Assembly: GCA_028023455.1 (NCBI GenBank)
Contig: JAQFVV010012490.1
Coordinates: forward strand, 2,294,001-2,358,000
Origin: Epiperipatus broadwayi
Taxonomy: Eukaryota > Onychophora > Udeonychophora > Euonychophora > Peripatidae
Direction of reading: 5' to 3'
Length of the DNA stretch: 64,000 nucleotides
Part shown: positions 49,771-59,371 of the stretch, one piece after another
Layout: every line of letters starts with the position of its first letter
How positions within the stretch are numbered: the first letter of the stretch is position 1
Program-made: the position numbers and the translations under genes
Notes under the pieces: generated by a model
Told to the model about the DNA's origin: nothing
Database searches by the model: none
Seen by the model: only the letters and a program-made list of their open reading frames with translations

Positions 49771-49864
49771 AGTACCAAGAAGGGATTCAAACCCGGTACA
49801 TGTAAAAGGTTATCAGATATAACCGTGTCTAGATTCAGATAATCTAGTGGCGCCCTGCTAGACC
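49771..49864 (-). repeat. tRNA-like sequence inside the 5' LTR
   Basis: On the minus strand, TGGTCTAGCAGGGCGCC resembles a D-arm/A box. A stem-loop CTAGATT-ATCTG-AATCTAG sits in the anticodon position, GGTTATATCTGATAACC forms a long extra arm (Leu/Ser-like), and the B box is CGGGTTTGAATCCC. The pairing is good. The same sequence is at 56326-56419 in the other LTR, so it predates the insertion. It is probably a tRNA-derived SINE head captured by the LTR. Confidence 0.5.
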
Positions 49865-50223
49865 ATATTCACTTAGTATTTGTTTAAACATGCACTTAAC
49901 ATCAAACCAAGAAATGAAAGTGGATAAGATCTACTGCCTGTATACCTGAGTTATATTTTATTGAATTATTAGTGTACTCACTTCACGTGATTTCATATAA
50001 ATACTGGTTATTAACAATTTCCCTACAATGGCTTATAATTGTTGATATTTGAACTCCTTTACTCAGATATAATAATATCTTTTGATCATCATTTAATTAT
50101 GTTACATTTCCATATACCTGAGTTATAATACATTGCTATAATAATTTGCTTATAATTCTTAATAGTGTTATTTTTTGAACATTTACTTAGTTATTTCTAT
50201 TTGAACTCTTTTATAGGTTACAA

Positions 50224-50242
50224 TGGACACCCAACTGGGGCC
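50224..50242 (+). promoter_or_regulatory. Primer binding site of element 2 (tRNA-Lys type)
   Basis: TGGACACCCAACTGGGGCC starts one or two bases after the LTR end. It is close to the complement of the 3' end of animal tRNA-Lys (TGGCGCCCAACGTGGGGC), the primer used by many gypsy-type elements and retroviruses. Two substitutions near the start and a one-base gap separate it from the canonical site. Confidence 0.75.
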
Positions 50243-51566
50243 TGATATTTTACCATATACCTGAAAAAGAGAGTCTATAGAATGATGGGAGATGTGTGGT
50301 TAAAAATAGAGAAATTTTTTTTTAGTAAAATTTTTTTTTTCAGTAAAAATTTTTTTTTGTCTTACAAAATTTTCTTGGCCAAACAGTCTTATTTTAGATG
50401 ATGATGTTTAATATGATTTAATTTTTCATTGATGATGATAAAATGGGTACAGCCATAAAACAGCTTAGTTTTTTTTTTTTTTTTTATCAATTTTGAAAAT
50501 AGAGATGAATATCACAACTTAAGACAAAGGTGAAATAAATAATAGATTTTTTTTTGTGGAACATTAAAATAATTTATTGCCAGATAGGATAGGCATAGTA
50601 ATAGTGATGGATTATGGAATAGTAGTCTCATGTGTGTTTGGGGAGTTCATTTTGTAAAAAGTCTATGATTTTAGAGGTTTGATTGGATGGTTGATCGTTG
50701 GAGTTTGGTTGGTTAGATTGCTGTTTTGATGATGAGTGGAGAGTTTTGTCATTGCCTTGAGAATGCTATGTATTTCGTGTAACTTATGAATGATCAAACC
50801 CATTCACTGCTCCAACCCAATTTATATGTTATCTTTATTTTATCATGAAGCAGTTAACAGCAGACCTGCCATGATATCAGCCTATAAGTCTCCAAGAGAG
50901 AGAGCACGGCATAGTTTTCCAATCAAGTTTATATGTTAGTCTTTTTTTTTTTTCATGAAGCAGTTAACAGTAGTCCTGCCATGATATCAGCCTATAAGTC
51001 TCCAAGAGAGAGAGCAAGGTTTCGTTTTTGTAGTCTATAATAAGCAGGGCATTCCTTGATACTTGCCACATAAGACTCCAAGAGAGAGAGCAAGGCATAG
51101 TTTATCTACTTTAGCCCCTAAGACTTAAAATACATCTTTTATTGCAACAGAGTTTGTTTCATTCAATCAAGGGTTGTGGTAGTTAATAGTGATCGAATTG
51201 GGATGATCTTCTGAGTGCTCGTGATGCATTGTGTGATTATAGTGCTGTGACTGAATTCTTTTATTTATCTCAAGATTGTGAACTGCTAGTCATTCTGTGG
51301 ACTGTCAATATCTGTCGGATTTCTGGGAGAATGGATGAATGTATAATTTGGGCTATTACAGACAGACATGCACTATATAGATTATTGTTGTGTAGTTCAT
51401 TAAATAAGGATATTAAAATTTTTTTTTGTTGTTGTTGTATTTGTAAATGCATAATAAGGTGAAAATCAAATCAGTCAGTTGATCAGAATAGGTGTCAGAC
51501 AGGGAGAAGATGTGTGGATTTTTGATGGTCAGGGAAGCACAGATGGGATATATATAGTTTTATAAC
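50243..51566 (+). other. Long 5' leader of element 2
   Basis: 1.3 kb between the primer binding site and the ORF start without a sustained frame. It holds several T-rich runs (50316-50360, 50470-50485) and the GAGAGAGAGCA tandem repeats listed separately. The 77-codon frame 51229-51462 is not preceded by other gene features; its product (cysteine-rich tail, FFCCCCICKCII) looks like a chance frame. Confidence 0.5.
50819..51101 (+). repeat. Tandem leader repeat, 2.5 copies of about 106-120 bp
   Basis: Unit 1 (about 50819-50915) and unit 2 (about 50925-51030) share CATGAAGCAGTTAACAG, CCTGCCATGATATCAGCC and AAGTCTCCAAGAGAGAGAGC. A third, partial unit (about 51046-51101) keeps TAAGACTCCAAGAGAGAGAG. 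Their place between primer site and gag suggests a role for the RNA, such as packaging, but that is inference. Confidence 0.8.
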
Positions 51567-53099
51567 ATGAGTGAACTAAATTATAGTATGGAAGAGGTTA
51601 TGGAAGAGGAAGGTGCCCCAATACCAGGAATCAGTGATCATTTTCATACTGAAGAAGAGGATGGGGAGGTTTTCTTAAAAACACAAGAGGAAAGAGAGGA
51701 AGTAGAGGAAGATGCCTTTAATGTTAGTAGCAATAATACGGCCTCAAGTGTGGAAGTAGATGAGGAGCCGGAAGTTGGCCAGATTCAGATAGAAAATAAA
51801 GAACTCTCAGACATGAAATTAATGATAATGCAGATGTTCAAAAGTCTAAGAGAAGATAATAAGCAAGGGATGGTAAATCTAGAACAAAAGATAGAGAAAA
51901 ATATAGAAAGTCTAAGAAAAGATAGTAAGCAAAATATAGAAAATCTAAGAGAAGATAGTAAGCACAGTATAATAAGTATAGAGAGTCTAAGAGAAGATAG
52001 TAAGCACAGTATAATAAGTATAGAGAGTCTAAGAGAAGATAGTAAGAAAAGTATGGAAAGTCTAGGACAAAGGATATGTCAATCCATAGAGAGCATAATA
52101 GAAGGTAGTCAAAGATCACTAGTGTTAAAAGATAAGCTAGATTGTCAGACTACTGATAATAGAGAAAGGAGCGAGAGATTAGAGGAAGAAATAGGTAAAT
52201 CAGCTAATATACTGATAGAGGAGAGTAGATCACAAGAAGTGGAAAGGCCAATAGTAGCCATAAAATCTAATCTCTCAGTAAAAAGAATACATGAGGTGAT
52301 GGACAGAGAGCAGATTGGGATAGATCATGAAGTGAAAAGAGGGAAAAGAGAGTTGGAGGAAAAACTTCATGCATCCGATAAGATGATTGATTTAAGAGAG
52401 GCAATAAGGGAGATGAAACCAGTTATTTTAGAAAGAGAGCAAAAGTTTCAACAGTCTGTAGTTCTCAATCTAGTAACTAACCAGCATGTGTGGTTTCAAA
52501 AATCTGTCTTCTTAAATAGATTGGAGATACCTTATATATGGTATAGAGAGACAATCTCTCTGAAAAATGTAAATGTCCAAATCTCTCTGAAAAATTCAAC
52601 TGCTCTGGAAAAGTCAAAAATAAGTTATATTTGGTACAAAGAGTCAACCTTTTTAGAAAATTTAAAAATAAATTATATATGGCACAGAGAATCGACCTCT
52701 CTGGAAGACGTAATGAATTATCTCTGGTACAGAGAGTCAATCTCTCTGAAGAGTTTAAATGTCCATTATATATGGGACAGAGAATCTATCTCTCTGAAAA
52801 ATGTAAATGCTCTAGAAAACTTCAAAGTGCCTTATGTATGGTACAGGGAGTCAATCTTTCTAGAAAGTTTAAAAATAAAGTATGTATGGTATAGAGAGTC
52901 AATCTTTCTAAAGAACTTCAAGGCATATTATATAAGGTACCAAGAGTTCATATTTCTAAATGGAGTTTGTAATAGGAGGTTATATAAAATAAAACCTCCA
53001 GATATGTTTTATAAATATCCAGTCAAGATGAAAAATGGAAATATTAAAAAGGGACTGGATGTACAGGTGCATTTTTATGCAGACCACAATATGGTTTGA
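51567..53099 (+). CDS. Gag-like protein of element 2 with two internal repeat arrays (510 aa)
   Basis: The ATG at 51567 opens the only long frame of the element. Residues 1-75 are strongly acidic (VMEEEGAPIPG, EEEREEVEEDAF-like runs). Residues about 80-190 are a predicted coiled coil with the unit SLREDSKHSIISIE repeated, twice exactly as a 42-bp DNA duplication (51944-52027). Residues 190-300 are charged and helical. Residues about 305-468 are nine copies of a 15-16-residue unit of the type YIWYRESISLKNLN. The tail (KIKPPDMFYKYPVKMKNG) ends at 53099. There is no CCHC knuckle, protease or polymerase motif. A gag role is inferred from position, the coiled coil and similarity of plan to element 1. 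Because the 48-bp units are multiples of three, the array could stay open without selection. Confidence 0.7.
   Translation: MSELNYSMEEVMEEEGAPIPGISDHFHTEEEDGEVFLKTQEEREEVEEDAFNVSSNNTASSVEVDEEPEVGQIQIENKELSDMKLMIMQMFKSLREDNKQGMVNLEQKIEKNIESLRKDSKQNIENLREDSKHSIISIESLREDSKHSIISIESLREDSKKSMESLGQRICQSIESIIEGSQRSLVLKDKLDCQTTDNRERSERLEEEIGKSANILIEESRSQEVERPIVAIKSNLSVKRIHEVMDREQIGIDHEVKRGKRELEEKLHASDKMIDLREAIREMKPVILEREQKFQQSVVLNLVTNQHVWFQKSVFLNRLEIPYIWYRETISLKNVNVQISLKNSTALEKSKISYIWYKESTFLENLKINYIWHRESTSLEDVMNYLWYRESISLKSLNVHYIWDRESISLKNVNALENFKVPYVWYRESIFLESLKIKYVWYRESIFLKNFKAYYIRYQEFIFLNGVCNRRLYKIKPPDMFYKYPVKMKNGNIKKGLDVQVHFYADHNMV
51944..52027 (+). repeat. Exact 42-bp tandem duplication in the coiled-coil region
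   Basis: Two identical 42-bp units starting TCTAAGAGAAGATAGTAAGC at 51944 and 51986, encoding 14 residues each. Less exact relatives lie on both sides (about 51845-51943 and 52028-52070). Confidence 0.9.
52486..52970 (+). repeat. Coding minisatellite, about nine 45-48-bp units
   Basis: The consensus reads roughly TATATATGGTACAGAGAGTC then AATCTCTCTGAAAAA. Units are degenerate; two are extended (31 and 22 codons). Each unit carries AGAGAGTC-AA-TCTCTCT, which is self-complementary and could fold. The DNA is open in several frames on both strands because the unit lacks stops. Confidence 0.85.
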
Positions 53100-53223
53100 A
53101 AAGAAAAAGCCATTCCAAATTACCAAGAAAATAGGAGAGAATGCCTTTATGCTTGCTGCTCTTGATGGGAATAAGGGGACCTATAATTCTAGGAGTTTGA
53201 TCCCTTATACTTCAGCAGAATAG
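53100..53223 (+). pseudogene. Integrase C-terminal remnant of element 2
   Basis: A frame overlapping the end of the gag-like ORF reads KIGENAFMLAALDGNKGTY and NSRSLIPY before TAG at 53221. This corresponds to the GENAY...KGTYNARSMKPY end of the integrase in element 1. Only the last part of the SH3-like domain is left, about 170 bp before the polypurine tract. It shows that element 2 descends from a pol-bearing gypsy-type element by a large internal deletion. Confidence 0.7.
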
Positions 53224-53391
53224 CCTGGCAAAGATCTCCAAATAAACTACTTTTTTTTTTTAATGAAAAATATATTTAGCAGTAGTTAATTTTTTTTATA
53301 TATATTATAAGTGTTTATTATTATTAGTGTATTTATTGGTTAGGATTTTTTTTTAAATATAGTTAAAACAAAAGTGCTGATGATTTTATCC

Positions 53392-53405
53392 GAAGGGGGA
53401 GAAAG
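53392..53405 (+). promoter_or_regulatory. Polypurine tract of element 2
   Basis: GAAGGGGGAGAAAG, 14 purines directly before the 3' LTR start TTGTGCC. It is the expected primer for plus-strand synthesis. Confidence 0.85.
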
Positions 53406-56400
53406 TTGTGCCATTACAATTGAGTCACTAGATAAATTTATAGTAATGTGCATGTAGAAAAGGTAAACCAAAAATCATCATCACAATTTTATATAACCAT
53501 AAAAGAAGCTGTAGGGCATCCAAGTTCAAACCCTACCAGATCAAAATCTTAAACACTTTAAACAGAGAAAGAATGGGTCAACAATTATATGCTTTACTTG
53601 TTTGTGTGTTGATAGAAAGGTAATACCCACATTTAAACTATTTAATATTTAAATTTTCTGTTAAAAAAAAAAAAAGCAAAGTTATAATGCATACATATAG
53701 GCAATGTATGTGTAAATTATTTATTTATTTTATATTTCAAATATTCAACATTTTAACTTTCTTTAAAACTAACCTATGCTTAATCAATTTTAATGTCTTA
53801 TTCTATACTTTTATTTTGCTTTTCTTTAATTATAATTGGGATTTAAAAGTTACAGATTTAATTAAATAATTGGGTTATAATTACTCAGCTAGCAATTATA
53901 GTATTTAAGGTTAGTTTATGAATGATTTGAAAGAATGAAGGATGTGTACATTACATACAAAATTTTACATTTCCTAAATATTGAAAGAAAAGGAAGTATT
54001 AAATCTGTTAAATTATTTTTTTTGTACAATTTTTTTTTGTTAAAAGAGGAAATCTGTTTAATCAGATATCGATCTTTGTAGTAATTTTTTTTTGTAAATG
54101 ATTGTCACTTTGGAAACTTATAATGAGTCTATTTTAAATTTTGAAATTGTCTTATCAAGATCTAAAGAAGGAAGCTCAAAGATTTGAAGTGTTACCTGGA
54201 TGTTAAAAAGAAAAAAAACAAAAGAAAGGAAATAAGAATTGAGTCTATTTTTTTTTTAAAACAAAAGTGTCTGGAAAAAGGATTAAACTTTTCAGTTGAA
54301 AAATAATATAGTTGAAAATAAATTAGAGATCTAATTAAAACAAAATTTGTCCAAAAATAGCAAGTGATGCTATCTCTGATTGGTTAAGGTAGCTAAAAAT
54401 TGGATATAAAAAGCTGTTTTGAATTATTATTAAGATTATTATTGTGATTGATTCAGATATTAAACTATAATATTGAACGTTGAAAATATAAGAGATGGCG
54501 GGCTAGAAAAATTATATGTATATTCCATTTGCCAGACCATCTGGGGAGGCTGCACATCACATAGGAAAGAAAAGATGTCTAAAATAATATTCTACACCTT
54601 TCAACTGACCAGATAAATAAGATGTTTTTAATAGAAGGAAGAAAGCATTCACCTGCATTCAAAGAAGATGAATTAATCTACTGATAAATATTAATCATCA
54701 AGTCCAATTAATTGTTACAACAACTGATTTTAAACTCAAGAAAATTTACAAATGGGAAAACAACTGCTGTATTTCATCCACATGCTTGACAAGAAGAGAA
54801 GAAAATTTACTATAATGATTTCCAAATTGTCCACTAAAGCAAATAACCTCAATAGAGTCATCATCATCAAATAGCTATCCACCTCAAGAAAGAGATTGTT
54901 CCCAGTAAAACGGAAATGGTAGCTACAGAAATATAAACATTATACAAGACAAGTTTGAACCCTTGGAAATTCGCTACAAACAAAAGATCGGTAATATGAC
55001 TTTTTATATCTATTTTCTTTATGATATCAGTCTTAATAAACATTTTAGCAATAAAGTGGTATATTTTTATTTAAAGAACTTTTAAAGACTATTCAGATCG
55101 ATTAAAAACAAGAATGTCTTACTAATAATAACTTTGAGCTTCATAAATGATCTTGAATGTATGAAAATGATTTGTTTATTAATTTTACAGTTGTGAAATA
55201 TTAATGTGTAAAACAATTTTTTTTTATGGTGTTATGATTTTAGTTTTAACTAATATATTATCATTTTGGTTTTAAATAATATTTTGTTATCATGGGATAA
55301 AACACGCACATACATAATGATATTTTATATGTGTATAATTGTAAGTGAATGTGAAATAATGAGTAGTGTTAGAATATTGGATTATTTTGTTTCAAGTTAA
55401 GTATAGATTTCAGCGCTTGGAAGGGAGGGGGGAGAAAATAATTTAAAACTCTTTTCTAAAATTTGCCCTTTCAATTTTACTAACATTTTTTTTTACATTC
55501 TATTTACATGTTAGATTTTTAAAGTATGTGTGCTAATGAGCAGATAATAGTTTCTTAAAATACTTTTCTCATGGAGTGAAAATCATGGTCAATGTGACGT
55601 CCAACTTAATACAAAATACATTTAACGGGAAAGGGGGAAGAACTTAAAATTAATCTGAGGATTGTTATATAATCAATTATTATTATTATTCATGTCAATT
55701 TTCATATTTATTAAGAAATTTTTATGTATATGTTAAGAATGTAGTAATAAATATTAGTTTGTTTTATTAAACGAGGCGTATATATTTCATTAAGTGGAGT
55801 CTTTGTTAAGTGTGATTATTCATCATCATCAATGGTTGAATATTAGTTATTTAAGATATAAGTAAATATGCTAAAATTAAGCAATAATTATGAAGTTCTT
55901 TATAAAATTTAGTTTTATGTTTAGGCTTAGTCCTAGAGCTGTAGTTGAAACCCTTGTCATTATTGTTATTATTATCATCATCATCATCGTCATCAACGTT
56001 TTAATTAAGGAGCTGTTTACATGTTTAAAGGCCATAAATAAATATTGATTTTATAATATTTAGTGATTTCTTAGTATTATTATAACCACATCCCATCATC
56101 TATTTCATGCAAGGATGAGTGAATTGCCATCCTAAATTAGTTATATATAATCTGAGCTAGTAAACTTATAAAAATATTGAAACACATTTGTTTTGTTAAG
56201 ATCTGAGAAATGATTTATGTCTAGTATACTCCACTTTGGTTTATAGATGTTTTACTTTTACCTAAATATTAGTGCTTATAGTGATATGGCTCAAAAAGCA
56301 AAATCTTCCATTTTATTATAAATAAAGTACCAAGAAGGGATTCAAACCCGGTACATGTAAAAGGTTATCAGATATAACCGTGTCTAGATTCAGATAATCT

Positions 56401-56633
56401 AGTGGCGCCCTGCTAGACCATATTCACTTAGTATTTGTTTAAACATGCACTTAACATCAAACCAAGAAATGAAAGTGGATAAGATCTACTGCCTGTATAC
56501 CTGAGTTATATTTTATTGAATTATTAGTGTACTCACTTCACGTGATTCCATATAATACATTGCTATAATAATTTGCTCATAATTTGTTTATAATTCTTAA
56601 ATAATATCTTTTGAAATCTTTAATTTTGTTACA
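53406..56633 (+). repeat. 3' LTR of element 2 (about 3.2 kb)
   Basis: Nearly identical to the 5' LTR as far as about 56550 (GTGATTCCATAT). The last 80 bp differ from the 220 bp at the end of the 5' LTR: some words (ATAATATCTTTTGA, AATACATTGCTATAATAATT) are present in another order and about 150 bp are missing. It ends GTTACA at 56633, followed by ATATA. Confidence 0.85.
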
Positions 56634-56710
56634 ATATATATTGTGTGTGTATTGTTTAAACATCTTTAATTAATTCACTTTTGCTGTTGGCAGCAAGCAA
56701 TCATATTAAC

Positions 56711-57403
56711 ATGGCCACCACTAGTCCAAAGCCACGTGGAGAAATTCCACCCACGTATGCTGACATTACTAAATCGCTAGCTAAAGATAAAGTTTCAAAT
56801 AAAAACGCTTTCTTTTTTAATAAGAACTTGGATTCAAATCCGAGATTTAGGAAAACAACAACAGCGGATATAGCAGAACTAGATTTAAAAGCCACTTCAA
56901 ATGAAGAAAACCAAGTAAGCTCCCCAATTATGTGGACGGAAGATCAACTGTTGAACATCTCAGAGAAATTCAATGAAACTTTGCCAAAGGGTCTTTTTGC
57001 TTCTTTTAAACGATTCTTTACAGAACAGTCTGTAATTCAAGCAATTACTGATCTCAACTGTTCTTTATATAAATTCCCTAAGGAATTATTATATGAAGCT
57101 CTTAGCCGCAACAACTTATGGGATAGTATTCTGCGAATAGCGGATCATCCCAATTCTCGATATCTCATACTGGCATTCTTTAACACAGAGCAAAGAAATC
57201 TTTTTTTAAAAAAAAAAATCAAAACCCTCGGCAATTACGCACTTATAACAATAAATCAGAATAGACAGAATGTAATTCCGGGCGTCTTGAAAAATGCTTT
57301 TTTAAATTATACTGTCAACAATTTTAAAAGATTAATTGAACCGTTTGGAACAGTGATACAATTCCAACCAATTTACTTGAAAGACCCTCGTCCCCGTCTA
57401 TAG
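56711..57403 (+). pseudogene. LINE ORF1, N-terminal part (230 codons)
   Basis: The first ATG, in a good context (AACATGGCC), is at 56711; an upstream in-frame TTG at 56681 is unlikely to be used. The product starts MATTSPKPRGEIPPTYADIT, is basic, and has a globular middle with WTEDQLLNISEKFNETLP and LYEALSRNNLWDSILRIADH. This is the plan of LINE ORF1 gag-like RNA-binding proteins, with an RRM-like segment before the knuckles. TAG at 57401 ends it early: the expected downstream zinc-knuckle part continues in another frame. It starts 78 bp after the 3' LTR of element 2. Confidence 0.7.
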
Positions 57404-57426
57404 CAATAACTATGAGTACAAAGTGA

Positions 57427-57864
57427 AATTGCCATAATCATGTAGAACTGCTAAACATACCTACGCAAATCACTGATCACGAAGCAACCCTACTTCTGAT
57501 TATATGTGGATTAAAACCTCAATGCTTCCAGTGTGGCCAAAGAGGCCATTTGGCAAACAGCTGTATTAATATATGATGCAAATGCTGTAATAAGATAAAC
57601 ACGCACACACTGACATGCCCTGAGAATAAAACACAAGACAATACAAGCTGTGAAACAGATAAGCAAGATACAAATGATTTACTTATTAACTTTGAAAGTA
57701 AATTAGAAACAGAAAAACCACCTAAAGTCGAAATGGATAATGACATACTAAAAGACTCAGAAAATCTAACTACAACTGTCATAAATAAAACAACTACCTA
57801 TATTATGGATGGAATAGTACTAAGTTACATAAAAAATAAAAAAACCGACGCATATCATGGATGA
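57427..57864 (+). pseudogene. LINE ORF1, zinc-knuckle part (frameshifted)
   Basis: Frame +1 relative to the previous part. It reads IICGLKPQCFQCGQRGHLAN, a perfect CCHC knuckle (C-X2-C-X4-H-X4-C with NSC closing), then after a TGA at 57574 a second, imperfect knuckle (CKCCNKINTHTLTC) and a hydrophilic, glutamate/lysine-rich tail. CCHC knuckles bind RNA in ORF1 proteins of I, Jockey, R1 and Tx1-type LINEs. A frameshift and one nonsense codon inactivate it. Confidence 0.7.
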
Positions 57865-58153
57865 AATAATGCCAAGCTCGTCACAAATAAGTACAAGCAA
57901 TACCACAGAAAAAATAAAACCAGGTCGGCCTCCACGCAAGAAGCGTGTATCAAAAAAAGGGACTCAATCACAGGATTCTAGTGAAGAAGAAATTGTAAAC
58001 TTACATATACAACATAAAAAAGTAAAAATTGTCAACTTAAACCTTGACAATGAGATTGCAAATATCTTAGAAAATGATGTAGTAAATGAAGTCACAAAAA
58101 CCACACCCTGCTCAATTCTTGATGAGGGCCTAAACTCAGTCATTGGGCAATAA
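57857..58153 (+). pseudogene. LINE ORF1, C-terminal part with AT-hook-like/basic motif
   Basis: Back in the first frame, 98 codons from ATG 57857: MPSSSQISTSNTTEKIK, then KPGRPPRKKRVSKK, an AT-hook-like GRP core in a basic cluster that would also serve as a nuclear localisation signal, then an acidic stretch (SSEEEIVN) and a helical tail ending at TAA 58151. It overlaps the previous frame by 8 bp, so it is probably the end of ORF1 after a frameshift rather than a separate gene. Confidence 0.6.
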
Positions 58154-58316
58154 CTCACCATGTTCAATTTCTCCTGAGATGCAGAGGCAACATGACTTGT
58201 CAGAGTTCAGGTCTTTTGCTAATGACACAGATTATGGTCAAGAGATGGAAGGTGAGTAGTGTGCATGATCACTTTGCTTTTGACATAGTATTGATTTCAA
58301 TTTTTTATAAATTAAT

Positions 58317-59366
58317 ATGAAAGTAAAAATTGGTGCTTTTAATGTAAGGGGTTTAAACTCAGTGGCAAAAGTCATGGACCTCTCAAAATGGCTTAGTATT
58401 ACTCAACCCCAAGTACTTGGTTTGCTTGAAACAAAAATATATGACAGATCAAGTATAGAACCATCAGACTATTTACATAATCATGGTTTCTCTATTTTCT
58501 CAAAGACATCCATTACACCATCAGCAGGCATGGGTGCAATTATCAATAAAACATGTCCATTCGAATCATTTAGAATACTTTATATGGACTCTCATATAAT
58601 GATCATCACATTAAATCATCAAGCCTTGGTTCTAAGCATAGTTTTTGTATATATACCTCCAGGGCCAACAACAGCAAATAGGCTAGTATTGACAATTAAC
58701 TCCCTCCTTGCATCATCATCATATCCATGTTTATTATTAGGGGACTTCAACATGCCTTATGGTCAATTTGTTAAGAAATGGCTTCACAGACTCACTATTC
58801 CACTGATGAGTGGAGAAGGATGTCTGCCAAATAATACAGTATCCTTTAACAATGGTAGACATTCTTCACTGATTGACTTGGTCTTCTACTCTCCTATGCT
58901 GCATCATATGATTAAAATATCTTTCAATAACTCAACACTATCAGACCACCTAGCATTATTTGTCACCATAAACATTGATTTGTCATATAAAACACAATTA
59001 TCAACTAATAAAACAATTCGAATATTACTTCCAAGTAGAACCACAGAATTTCTATTTTCTGAAATCTACATAGCAATCTTCAAAATGATGAAGCTAGAAC
59101 TAGATCCTCCACAAGCATGGATTGCTTTTGTCAACATTATCTCTCACACAATTAACCATATTACATGGATTTCTTCCCCACCTACAAAATTGCTAGTATT
59201 AGCCAATGAGCAGCACAAGAGAATTATTCACTCTACATCGAAGGCTGATGAATACCCAAGAATTGCTGCTCTGAGAAAAGCTTATTTTTCCACATGCAAA
59301 ACACTCACAGAATATTTGTCGATTAAAAAAAGGAAAATATATTTAAACAAACCAAAATATATTTAA
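58317..59366 (+). pseudogene. LINE ORF2, APE-type endonuclease domain
   Basis: The ATG at 58317 opens 349 codons. Endonuclease landmarks are all present: FNVRGLN (Asn9), LLETKI (Glu38), GDFN (Asp143, Asn145), SLIDLVFYS and SDHLAL (Asp210, His211). These are the catalytic residues of the AP-endonuclease-like domain that nicks target DNA for target-primed reverse transcription. The domain therefore looks intact. The frame ends at TAA 59364 because of a 20-bp direct duplication (two copies of AAAATATATTTAAACAAACC ending near 59371) that shifts the frame before the reverse transcriptase. Confidence 0.85.
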
Positions 59367-59371
59367 ACAAA

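Larger units (their letters stand above)
46847..50222 (+). repeat. 5' LTR of element 2 (about 3.4 kb)
   Basis: It begins TTGTGCCATTACAATTGAGT and ends TAGGTTACA. It is nearly identical to 53406-56550, differing by scattered single bases and homopolymer lengths. It contains a promoter-like block, two AATAAA signals, ATT and ATC microsatellites, a purine tract at 48864-48883 and a minus-strand tRNA-like sequence. A 60-codon frame identical in both LTRs (47127 and 53687) is a by-product of the repeat, not a gene. Confidence 0.9.
46847..56633 (+). mobile_element. LTR retrotransposon 2 (gypsy-like, young, probably non-autonomous)
   Basis: Two near-identical LTRs (46847-50222 and 53406-56633) flank a body of only 3.2 kb. 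All structural marks are present: a tRNA-Lys-type primer binding site right after the 5' LTR, a polypurine tract right before the 3' LTR, and ATATA on both outer sides (46842-46846 and 56634-56638), although the AT-rich site makes the duplication length uncertain. The body has one 510-codon ORF and a short integrase C-terminal remnant; protease, reverse transcriptase, RNase H and the integrase core are absent. It must therefore depend on enzymes from a related element. The high LTR identity says the insertion is recent. Confidence 0.9.

Noticed and set aside
51944-52027. Repeat-spacer look suggesting a CRISPR array
   Set aside because: Units are directly adjacent with no unique spacers, lie in a coding frame, and the DNA is eukaryotic.
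51838-52119. Minus-strand repetitive tyrosine/leucine-rich frame opposite the gag-like ORF
   Set aside because: A mirror of the 42-bp coding repeats on the plus strand; the plus frame has the start, position and continuation expected for gag.
46847-56633. Segmental duplication as the explanation for the 3.3-kb direct repeats
   Set aside because: The PBS sits exactly inside one copy's end and the PPT exactly before the other copy's start, with short duplicated flanks, which is the LTR element layout.
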